Positions 24,949-36,700 of a stretch of 64,000 bases of DNA are shown one piece after another (positions within the stretch are counted from its first letter, which is position 1; the number at the start of each line of letters is the position of its first letter). Position numbers and translations under genes: made by a program. The stretch is from positions 33,219,501-33,283,500 of the forward strand of contig CM059586.1 in assembly GCA_030407085.1 (NCBI GenBank), given 5' to 3'. Below the pieces are notes generated by a model that was not told the origin of the DNA, ran no database searches, and saw nothing but the letters and a program-made list of their open reading frames with translations. The stretch is from Trichopria drosophilae (lineage: Eukaryota > Arthropoda > Insecta > Hymenoptera > Diapriidae).

Positions 24949-27312
24949 TTATAAACATTGTGAAGTGTTTTTTTTATACAAACATTTATTATATATAACC
25001 AAAATATAATTTTTGAGTCATATTTAAATTCTTCCTTGTGTATTTGGTATTAAATAACTTATTTTATACTTCAATGTATTGCATTATATACTAATATATA
25101 ATTTTGTTGACATTTATATAGTTTTGTTATTTGGACGAGGTTTATTATTACAAAAAAATCAAAATTTTTACAATTTTTATGGAGTCTTCATTCTTATTTT
25201 TAATGTAAAAATATATGTTTTCGTGAAAAGATCAAAATACGAGTAAAAAATCAAATAAATATTTAGAATAGAGAAGATGAATTAAAAAATAAAATAAAAA
25301 ATACATACAACATGCAGAATAAATTTTTTTTCAACTTTCGTGGTCATATTTTTAACATGTTCGTGTATTCGACATGTTCTGATAGTTGCTTCAGACGTTT
25401 CTAAAATCGAGATGCAGCCGCGAGAGAGTGTCCATACCTGCTTTTTTTTGTGTGTGAAAAATCCTACCGGAAAAGTCATGTTAACACAAACTTCTTTGAA
25501 ATCTTCCAAGAATTTCTTGAACACCTTGAGATGTGAGCATATGGTGAAATCCCATTTTGTATTTTCTAGTCAAATTTTCGATGAAACTACAAAACTCGTA
25601 AGTCTATTCAAAAACTAACTTTCTAAATAGCCTGTATGAATATTTTGATTCAAACATATTTTTTATAAATAAAAATATTTTATTCCTTATAAAAAAAAAA
25701 TAAAATGTTGAATTTTATTATCTACGTTGACTGAAATGGTTTCCTGTTTTGTAAATGGAAACTAATTCAAATCGAGAACTTTGAATTATCGATTTTAATC
25801 AACAATTATATGTCTATTGGCAGTGTGATATATTATTATCACTAGAACTGTGATTTGTCGGCCTCATTAAAGTAGAGTTCAAAATTGTAACACTGAGACG
25901 GCCGATGTTACTTATGCTTTTACATTTTTTTATTGAATTACTTCTATCGTACATTTAAATTCGTGATTGCCATCAACAGTCTTTTTCCATTTTTATTTTT
26001 GACAATTTTCATTTTTGTCTACAGTATTAATCTTATCACGATTCAATTTATTATCGTATATTCTAATTACTCCGTTTAATTAAAAAAGAGGAGATAAATT
26101 GGATTGAAAACAAATACTTCTTTAATAGAAAAATATGATGCATTTAAATTTAATATTAGAAGAAAAATAACAGAAATATTTACCAAATATAAATCGAAAC
26201 CAATTTTTAAATCAAATGTATAAAAAATGTTCATAAAGTCGATCATCCTCGAATACTTTTAGTATTTAAAATCTGAATTGAATTTTAATTGTTAAAATTT
26301 TATATAATTACAATAAGTAATTTAAAATGTTCAATTTACAATAATTATACTGAATATTTCTGTACATGTTGTAAATTTTAATGCACATTTTTTCTGTAGA
26401 GGAAAGAAAAACGAATCAACTGAAACTTTTTACTGAATTCTGTTAAAATTAATGGAACCGAGATAAATGCTAAAAATTAAATTTGAGCTCAAGAATAACA
26501 AATGAATAATTATTAATATAAAACAAATCGTGACAAACGAAAAAGTATTCAAATTAATTTATTCGGTTAAATCTTTTTTTTTATATTTCCTGTCATTTTA
26601 ATCCGAGCTATTTTGTTCTCTTATTAATAGAGAAAAAAATCGGAATACAAGCTTTTTTAATACAATTGAATTCTCACGCTAATAATAAAATAATTTCAAC
26701 CTCAATTTAAATTAATCCAACAAAATGAATAAACATCTATTCCTTTCTATACATTGGGCTAAAATGACGATAGATTTGCGTGTATATATTATATATAACA
26801 TAAATTTATTATTTTTATACAATATTTCAATTAATTTCAATCCTTTTCTGAACATTTTAAGATTACGAATTCAAATGCATTGTAATGTTTTCAATGCATT
26901 TTAATGCATGTGAGATTGTTGGACTGTCGTGAACGTAATAATTTTATCCCTTCTTCAGGATGCAGACACAAGAATATTACAACGTATTAAAATGAATTGA
27001 ATCGAATTCATATTAAATCAAAATACGCACGAATTGTCGAACTTGAACATTTCAAATGAAATGAGTTTAATCTGATATTGTCAAAAAACACGAGTTAAAA
27101 ATGTGGATATTTCAATTTGTTTCAATTCTTTTTAATTGCTTTTTATCGATTAGTGATGGTCTGAATCCAAATTCTGAAACTTTCCAATCTTTCATTCCGA
27201 ATTATTTTGAATCCAACGTTGAATTTATTTGTATACTTTGTTTTAAATATTCAAATCGAGAATCTTTAATTTTTTTCGATTCTTGCAATTGAAAATAATT
27301 AACGAATTACAC
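24949..27312. other. Intergenic, nothing recognised
   Basis: Strongly AT-rich with low-complexity tracts. Two overlapping ORFs near 25,282-25,618 on opposite strands have no recognisable motif and look like chance. Confidence 0.35.
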
Positions 27313-28177
27313 AGCCCAACAAAGATTTGAAAATGTCATGTTGCCCTACAAGTAAGAATCGATTCTGGTAGAATGTTTGCTTCAGAATCCAAATATGACC
27401 ACTAAAATATCCAATTGGCTCTAGTTTTTCAGATCAGAATTCTGATATGAGTTTTCCCTCGGAATCCAAAAATGTACTCCAAAATATTGAAATGACCCTG
27501 CGTTTTGCCCAAATTGAAGGTTGATGAGGTAAAAAATCGTGTTTTAGGACATTTTCACATCTATACTATAGAACGCGACACAAAAAATCAAGAAATGCAA
27601 AATGATGGAACCAATATGCCCGACGAACTTTTGCAAATACGAATCACTTCAAACTCTTTATCATTTTGGCAACTTTATTTTGTTTTTTACCAAATTGAAG
27701 GTCAAAGGGGTAATAAATCATATTTTTGGACATTTTTGTATGTTTTTCTACAAATGTAGTCAAGACGAGAACCAGTTTGAAGTGATTCAAATTTCAAAAA
27801 GTTCGTTGAACATATTTGATCCAGCATTTTCCATTTTGTTATTTTTTGCGTCACGTTCTGCAATATTAAAAAAGATATTTCCTCTTTGATCTAGAATTTG
27901 AGCAAAAAGTAGATCCAATTCAATATTTCCGCATACATATTTGGATTCTGCGGGAAAAAATATATGAAAATTGACTTTTACCAGTGGGATAATAGCATTT
28001 TTCGGGCTGTGATTAGATACTCAAAAATCCTGAAAATCGATTTGTTTACCCCTTTGACTTTCAATATCTCAAAAACTAGAGCAAATTTGATATTTTGACG
28101 GTCATATTTGGATTCTGAAACAAAAATCCCTATCAGAATCGAGTCTTACTTGTAAGGCAACAAAATTTTGTTGAGCT
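27313..28177. repeat. Foldback element 4 (865 bp)
   Basis: The left end agcccaacaaagattt and the right end aaattttgttgagct pair, followed by paired blocks (ctacaagtaagaNtcgattctg; ttcagaatccaaatatgacc; gctctag). An inner palindrome pairs gacgaacttttgcaaatacg (27,620) with its partner near 27,790, and gtttgaagtgattc blocks pair too. It is non-coding. It lies only 29 bp from element 5, whose end word is similar. Confidence 0.65.
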
Positions 28178-28206
28178 ATGTTATCATTTCTGGATTAATG
28201 TATTCG

Positions 28207-29152
28207 TAGCTCAGTAAAATCAGGAAATTTGGATTAAAAAATTAGTAGCGGGCTGAAAATTTATAAACAGGCTTATCTTGTCGTACTTTTTACTATTTTG
28301 TGTACAAAAGTTCCCATCCGTACAAGCTGCCTGGGGGAAATGGTGGGGGAAAATGTGTAAAAAAAATCGGTTTTCCTGAAATAACTCGAAAAATATCTTA
28401 ACGATAAAAAAGAAAGACATGAAAATTGTAGCTGACGAAATTTCGTTTTTGAAAAAAGCTTCTGTACTTTCAATATTTACGGAAATATGAACGTTTAAAA
28501 AAATTAACGCACAATCGGAATTTTCTTTTTGCGATAAAATCAATAATTACTCGAAAACCGTAATTCATATGCGAAAAGTGCAAAAAAGGAGTGTTGTAGA
28601 TTATGAAATTTTGAATCTATATATTTAATAACAAAATCATTTTGATCATAAATCCACGACGGTACAAAAGAAAAATATGAAAAATTGTTATTTTCATGCA
28701 CTTTTTTGTAAATAAGTATTTTTTGGCTACATTTAGATAGTACTGTCTACTACTACTTAGTAGTGTCCGAAATGTTTTGAAGAGGATGAAATTAGCTGTA
28801 AAATGAGCACCGTTTGGAGTTTCTACGATAAATTTTTGAAGAGTTATAGTCGTTTGAAGTTTCACACAAAAAAGTCAAAATTGGTAACAATTACGATTTT
28901 TGTTTAAAAACAAGCGTAAAAAATTTGTTTAAAAAACGAAATTGTGCGGAATTTCCATATCTACAATTTTCGTGTCTTCCTTTTTGATACAGGATTGATA
29001 ATTTTTCGAGTTATTTCAGAAAAACCGATTTTTTGGGCACATTTACCCCGACCATTTCCCCCAGGCAGCTTGTACGGATGAGGACTTTTGAGACAGTAAA
29101 AAGTACAAGATAAGCCTGTTTCCAAATTTTTAGGCCCATTTTACTGGGCTAT
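28207..29152. repeat. Foldback element 5 (946 bp)
   Basis: The left arm (tagctcagtaaaatcaggaa; aaacaggcttatcttgt; ccgtacaagctgcctggggg) pairs with the right arm (cccccaggcagcttgtacgg; acaagataagcctgttt; ttactgggctat) over about 190 bp at roughly 80-85% identity. An inner pair repeats a cgaaaNNtNatctNtatc-type block. There is no coding potential beyond shadow ORFs. Confidence 0.65.
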
Positions 29153-29708
29153 CGGTAGATATTTTTCGCTCGAAATTCGCTTAATTGGGAGCATTAAATG
29201 TCAGTATTCGTTTTATGCACGCAAATATGTGTATGTAAATTAATTTTTTTTGTCGCTTTGACCGTGTGTACATCGGCACGATATAAATTGTTGATGTTGA
29301 CATTGCAATTGCAGTGCTGTGCTTTTTTTTTTCACCTCGTAATAACAGTTGCAATTTGAGAGCAACAATCACGTAGATGATGCTTAATATAAAAAAATGT
29401 GCTCACACATCTGCGTCCAGAAATGTAGGCATACCTATGAGCAAGGTGCAAGCTTCGACGAGGTTGAAGCTCCTGACACCCCTTGCGCCTGCGCTTATTA
29501 TCGAATCCTCCTTCCTCGCGTTTTACTTAAAGCTTAACGAGAGAAAAATGTAAACGATAAGAAATTGAGCTAATAATAACGTCGTGTAATCGAATGTTTA
29601 GTACGTAGATTTTATCTAGTTAAAAAGTCAGTTTTCTCGGTCTCACGATACGTTACCTATGCTCCCTGCCAGTCTGGCTGCTTGCACCACTCGCGCCTCC
29701 TAGTGCTC
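29153..29708 (+). promoter_or_regulatory. Upstream region and probable core promoter of the PLC-beta gene
   Basis: Base composition changes from AT-rich to GC-richer at about 29,400. A TCAGTCAGTCAGT stretch at 29,707-29,719 matches the arthropod initiator core TCAGT and stands at the head of the GC-richer leader. A TATAAAAA word at 29,389 is a weaker alternative. The start site is inferred from sequence only. Confidence 0.4.
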
Positions 29709-30698
29709 AGTCAGTCAGTGTGCGCGAAAGTGCGCAAACGATCAAGGGCTGTTACGGTGGAAGGTGGAAAGCAAAAGGGCAACTACCGTGCAGTTGCGAC
29801 TGTCCCGAGCAAAAGGGCAGATCAGAAAAACGGTGATCATCGTCTTCGTTTACCTGAACGACGTCCGACGTCGCGGTCCACGTAGATCATCGGCACTTTC
29901 CACCAATGACCACTGCTGTCATTACTGACATACATTCTTGATTTTCATTCTTCTACCTCACCGCTGTACATATAAGCTTGGAGCACATCGACCTGTGACA
30001 CCTTGACGTTACTTTGATTCATCAGTTCTTCGATGTCTTAATATCTTCTTAGCATTGGATAACTCTCTGACTTACCTGTGCAACTTAGACGAGATGAACC
30101 GGCGATGAACTTCAGTCGTCATGTACGGGTACACATGAAATGTAAATTCCGCTCGATGACCTGACGTTCGTACTTTATCTACGGAAAGTGCAGCTCAATA
30201 TCAGGACTTTGTCCGTATCGTCAGAAAGTCAGGCTTTGAGCCAGAATGATGTCCGTCCAATGTATCCGGTGCTTCCAGTTTCCCAACTAACGTCTGCTGC
30301 TAACATCTAAAACCGAGCAACGATTCGCTACGTTATTCGATTTAAAGAGATCCTTTCTTCATTCCAATTTTCTACGCTTCTCTCTTCCATTCTGCTCCGA
30401 TTTATAATTCGCTAAGAATCGTCTTCGATGTCAATCGCTTCTGTATATGTTTAAATGACAGGTGCAATTTGCCTTACGCTGTACGTGCGCAATATTCTCG
30501 ACGTTAACAGTAGAGTCGATACTGACACTGTTACCTGTCCAAAAACATTTTTAAAACCACTCGGACTGACTGGACGTACCTTGGAAAGTAGAAAATGAAC
30601 TTCTCGCAGTGCTATAATTTTTCCTACTGATATCCTGCAACAAAACTTAATGCTTCTGGATCGTACAATATTTAACAACATTCGACATATTTGGCACC
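29709..30698 (+). other. Probable long 5' UTR of the PLC-beta gene
   Basis: This leader of about 1 kb is contiguous with exon 1 and clearly less AT-rich than its surroundings. It has several upstream ATGs and short ORFs without motifs. An in-frame TAA at 30,648-30,650 closes the frame upstream of the start codon. It could also contain a 5' UTR intron, which I cannot exclude. Confidence 0.45.
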
Positions 30699-30797
30699 AT
30701 GGCAGGTACCAAGTTGGGAGAAAATGCTGTACAGAGCAAACCTATCGCAGTGTCTCAGCAGCTTCAGGATGGCGAAAAGTTTGTCAAATGGGACGAG
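30699..30797 (+). CDS. Plc21C: Plc21C exon 1 (start codon)
   Basis: Residues 1-33, ending K-W-D-E before donor gtttgt, phase 0. It joins D-S-G-V of exon 2 as in the fly protein. Intron 1 is 9,710 bp. Confidence 0.9.
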
Positions 30798-33700
30798 GTT
30801 TGTGACTTTTTCTTTCATCGATTTTTTATATTATGCATTAATTAAATTAGTTTACATTTGATAAGGTTTTAATTTTTGACTGCTGTATAAATTAACCCTT
30901 TAAGGCCCAGCGGTTTCGATTGAAACCACTTTTGTGTTCAAACATTCATAACTTTGTCAAAAATTAATCAATTTTTCAGTTCTAAACGCCAAAGATCCAC
31001 AAATTTATATTACTTTTTTAAAAAAATTATAATGCAATAAATTTACAACAATCTTATAATTATAACTATATTAAAAAAAAATGTTTTTCTTAAGGATTGT
31101 CAAAAAAAATAAAAATTGTTAAATTACTTCAAGTAAGGCTCATGAAAATTACTACTCGGGGGTTTGCAGGGTCGCTGATTACGAATCTGATGTTATTTTT
31201 TTCAAAACTCAAGATGGCGGATCCAATATTACGCACGAAAATATTTGAAAATTGAGCTAGACTCATGAAAATGACCATCAGATTAACTGAAAAGAGAAAA
31301 ACTAACATCAGATTCGTAATCAGCGACCACATAAACCTCCGTGTAACGAATTTCAAGTGAATCCAATGAAATTTTAAAAAAGTCGTTCGCCATATTGGAT
31401 CAACCATTTTGAATTTTGAAAAACTAACATCAGATTTGTAATTAGCGACCTCAAAAACCCTTAAGTACAGAGTATGACGAAAATCGCATCACTTAAAAAA
31501 AGTCGGGCCTTAAAGGGTTAATATATTCTTAAATCGTAGCCTTGAAAAGGAGTCGAAACGTTGGTAAATATTTATTTATTATTTATATTACCTTTGTTTG
31601 TTTTTTTCTAATTTTAACATTTTTATTAAACTCAACTTTCATTTTTATTCTTTATGTGACTGAAAAACACCATAACTATTTAAGAATATATTAAATTAGT
31701 CACAATTTTACACTAAATATTTTATTTTTATTGAAAAATAGAAATTAGTTTGTAGAAATTTTAGAAGTGTACATTCAAAAAATGAATGTAATATTGTGAC
31801 CTTGTGTAATGAAGAAGGCTATCTTCATAAAAACTTATTCTATATGTAAGAAAGAAATAGAAAGGGACATCAGTTTCAATGGCCTTAAACATTTAAGGCC
31901 GAAATCATATTATGTTTCCTCAATAAATAGATTAAATTTAATACATAAAATGCTTTCAAATCAGACACAATTTTTCTCACTCTTATACAAAAACTTTCAA
32001 ATCGACATTTATTATAAGAATTTCTACATAGAAATTCATTCCAAATTCATTATTAACATTTTTTTAATATTATCCACTTTAGTAATGTTTTTCCGTTTTC
32101 GAGATGATTTAAAATTGTTTCGACAAAGTCTAGCATTTTTGGGAATCCATGTGATTACGACGCAGGGTGTTTGAGATGATTCCTTTTAAAACCTTATTTA
32201 TTAGTTGGATACTATGAGCTTACGATAAACTTTAATTATTTATTTATTTATTAGAATCAACAGCACTAGAAGTGCCTTTACACAAAATATAACAAAAACA
32301 TAATGAGGCGCTATACAATTTGAGTAGCAATAAATGATATACAGTAGGACCTCTCTTATTCGAACCCCTTTTATTCTAATTGTCCAGCCACTCTTATTCT
32401 AATCGTTCCCCCACAAGTCTTCTCCCACTATCACATGAAAAGTCAACGAAAAATATTGTCCACGAATCACAAGCTCTCAAGCAAAGTAAGTGGGGGTAAG
32501 GGGAAAATTAGAATAAGAGAGGTCGGCACCATCTTGAAAAACTTTACTAATTAGAATATGAGAGGTCCTACTGTAAACTAAAAATAATAATAATATAAAC
32601 TTAAAGTGTAATAACGAATATTTCAATTAATTAACAAAAAGTTTTAGTGATCCTGAGTACATAGTATTTAAAATTTGTCAGTCTCTCAGAAGTAATCGAT
32701 TGTGGTAATAAATTCCATGCCCGCTTTAGCCTTGGTACCATAGAATTAAATCCATAATTTGTGCGAATAGCGGATTCTTCGATGAATCATACAAAGCTGG
32801 TGCGAGATTGGCCGCTGTATAAATAAAACCATAATTTCCCCACTATGAATCAACCCTTTAAGAATTTTATAAGCTAATAAAATATTGTAGTATAAATGTA
32901 GGGACTTTGCCGATTGAAGATCAAAAGACTTAGCTCTATCATCGTAAACGTGGTCAAATGGGTGCATCGGATTACCGGCCTTTCGAGATAAATATCTCAC
33001 AAACTTATGTTGTATCGATTCAAGATCAGAAATATCAGTAGCAACGAAAGGTGTCCGTATAGACGAGCAATATAATAAATAAGGCAGAATTAATGTGCAA
33101 TAAAGATATATGATCATATGAATATTATGAAAGTTCTTGGTAGTTCTGATCAAGAATCCGAGAGTTCTATAAGATTTGGTTACCACATGCGTTAAATGTT
33201 CTTTAAAATTCAAATTTTATGTATTTAACAAAAATTGTTGGTTTATTTACATAAAGTTTTTAGAAAATATGGCCTCTTAGTAAAAATATGAAAATTATTA
33301 ATTACTGACAGAAAATGATAAAATTATATTAATTATATTAATTATTAATTATACACGAAAATAATTTACAAACTAAATTGTTAGCAAATACCAGTAACAA
33401 AAATCGATGGCATAAATATGGATTCAAATTTATTATCGGAGAAACATATAATCTGTAATTTAGTACAAGAAAATATGGATTTAGTTTACTGCTTGATTTA
33501 CTTCCAGCAATATTTATTTATTTATAAATTAATGGCATTTACATGCCTATTACATAAAATTATACATGAGAAATTAGTATACGCAGATAGACAATAAAGT
33601 GGCTAATATAATTAGGATATAATATATGGATATTAGCATATAATATATGGAGGTAACGCTAAAAAGTTGAATCATAAGAAGATAAGAAGATCTTGGTATT

Positions 33701-36700
33701 TTTTGGTCATTTAAGTAGGCAATAATAAATATTGTAAACAATAACGTTGTAAATAATTGCATAACTTGCGACACTCGTAACTATTATTTTAATTTCTGTA
33801 AAAAGCATTTTACTATTGAGAATGTCAAATGATCAAAAAGTTTTTTGTATTTACAATAACAAATATTGTCTACTTAATTATAATATTTCTTGGTGCAACG
33901 ACACATTTATTAGATGAAAAAAAGAACATAAACATTAAAATATAAACAATGAGTCGTTCAAATAAGAACAAACGCGACGATATTCTAAAATAACAAAGCA
34001 TATAAGGCCAGAAAAATGTATTTTACTATTGAGAAAAGGTGAATAGAAAACCCCACATAAAAAATAATAAATAAAATCTATTTCATTAAAAAGTGTTTCG
34101 CACTTGACTACCTGTTGTGCTTTTCAGCAGGGATCTGGTAGCCATACCCTGGATATGTCTATTTAATTATATTGAAATTTTATAAATGTTTAGACTATTT
34201 CGAGTTTTTGGGGGAAAATTCGAATAGCGTAAACATTTAGCATTATAGATTAAAAAAACCTTTTTAAATCTAAAAAACCATATAAAAATATAAATATAAT
34301 TCTCACATACAGACAATAAAACTTCTTTGCCGCTTATATTAAAATAATTTAATATTTGTTGGTGTGATGGCACATTTATTAGATGGAAAAAAAGAATATA
34401 AACATAAATGCAGACAATGCGTCGTTCTTTAAATCTTTCATTAAAATGTAAAAAATTCGAACGAACGTGACGATACTCTAAAATAACGGAGCATATAAGA
34501 CCAGAAAAATGTATTTTACTATTGAGAAAAGGTGAATGGAAAACTCTACATAATAAATAATAAACAAGATCTATTTCATTAAAAAGCGTTTCGCACTCAT
34601 TGTCACACACTAAATACACCCAATAAATATTGTCTACTTAATTATAATGACCGAAAAATACCAAGATCTTCTTCATTTATGTTAAACGGTCTAAAAGTTT
34701 TTTGAAAACATCTATAAAACATAGATGAATTTCTTGAATTAATATAAGAAATTCTTAAAAATTTGTTAGCTCGTTAATGAAGACCATAAAAGAATGGAAT
34801 AGATGAATCGATTGAGATTCAATAGAAAATCCATTCCACTCCCTTCGAAGTCTTGTCGTTACAGCAAAGAATCCATGACGCTGAAGCTAGCAGCAGATTC
34901 GCAGCAGCTGATTCAAGAAAACTCTGAAAATGGATAATTTCTTATTACAAATTACTTGCAGCTAAACATTTTTAGACAAATTTTATACAAATAATCTGTT
35001 TTTGGCAATTTTAATGGCTGAAAACCATAGTTTTTTCAAAACCGCTGCTGTGAATCTGCTGCTAGTTTCAGCGTCATAAAGAATCCATAGTTAGATCGAT
35101 TTGTGGTTTCAAAGAGAGGGCGATGGAATCTAAGTTGATGTTAAAGAGATCGATAAGTAAACAAATTTAATAATTCAGGAAAAGAAAACAGTCTGTAAAT
35201 TACTTTATAAACCGTGTGAATGCCGATTACGTGAAGAATGGATTTAAAGGTCAGAAAGTTGAAAGTTTTAGCATGGTAAGATAAATTATGGTCTAAAAAG
35301 GAAAGTGAACAGATTCAAGGACTGTTATTCCCTTGGCTGTGTAAGGCGATCAAATGGAGGAACAATATAGCAGATGAGGAATTACCAAAGACTTATATAA
35401 ATAAATAATGGTATGGATATTTTTAAGGTTGCCATTTGATCGCCACACGAAGCCAAGTACGGAGTAAACCTTTGGCGTCACAATGTTTGGTAAAATTAAA
35501 AGATTGACCGAAAGTAACGCCAAGATCCTTTACTGACGTTACTTGTGATAGTAGGTTATTATTTATGTTATACAGAAAAGACAAGGGGGTTTGACTCTGG
35601 AAGAACTATATACTATATTTAAGAGAAGTTCATTAGATATTGACCAATGGTTTAAGGTTTCTAAGTCACGTTGTAATTTTGATTGTTTGATGATAAATAT
35701 GAAAGAATGATTTAAAATTAAATTTAAAATTGAAATTAAAATGAAACCTGAGTACAAATATTCGTTTTTCAACTACAACGTAACTTAATTGTATTGAAAC
35801 GATTTGACCGTTATTAAATTATGTACTTAAATTAGAGATGAAGTGATTATTCAAAAAGCAGAACTAGAAAGAGTTTTTTTTTCTGGGATACCTATCGAAA
35901 TGTTAATGCGCCACCATCGACGGTATAACTTTATTAATAATGTACACTGTAAAAAATCGCAATGAAATTACCCATGTACAGCATGGTAATTTTACAAGCT
36001 CGTTGTAATTTCCCTATGTTTAACCTATTAAATTTACTACATTAAGTAGCTTGTAAAATTACCTTGTTATACGTGGGTAATTTCATTTCGATTTTTTACA
36101 GTGTACTAATTACCTAAAACGAAGACATGCCGTAAGATTTAATTCAATTTTAATTTTATTTCAGTAATTTAATATATTAAATATTGTTAAATAGTTTCAT
36201 TCAATAGTTAGCTACTTGTCCGTTTGCGTGAGTTGCGTGTTATTGTTTATTTTAGATTCTGTTGTCATTAATTTTGTAATTTTGTTTAATTTTGTACCCG
36301 ATTATTTCAAAACTTCACTCAATGAGATAACGATTCTCTATTTACGAGTTAAATAAATACATACAAATAGTTTCATTCAATAGTGAGATTAATAATAATT
36401 TGAATTAACATTTTATTCTATTGTAACTCGACTAAATTTATTTACTATAATTTATGAGAAAATTTTGAATAAAACCAGACATTTTTATAACTATGTTTAA
36501 TACATTATTGATTTGTTTATATTTTTTCACAAAAGCTTAAAATTAATAATCTTGTTTAGATACAAGTTATATTATATATATTCATACATGTTAAAGACCT
36601 CGTACCTAAATTCTTCGACTCTAAATTATTGTTCATTTAGTGGACTTTGATTTGGAGATTTCAAGTTTGAAAATTATCTGCCTTTTTCTAAATCTACTTT

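Noticed and set aside
28220..28865. ORFs of 66-107 codons on the - strand
   Set aside because: They fall in the arms of foldback element 5 and overlap each other in different frames.
29682..29885. 67-codon ORF before the PLC-beta gene
   Set aside because: It opens at a non-ATG codon, has no motif and lies within the probable 5' UTR. It looks like the open frame expected in GC-richer sequence.
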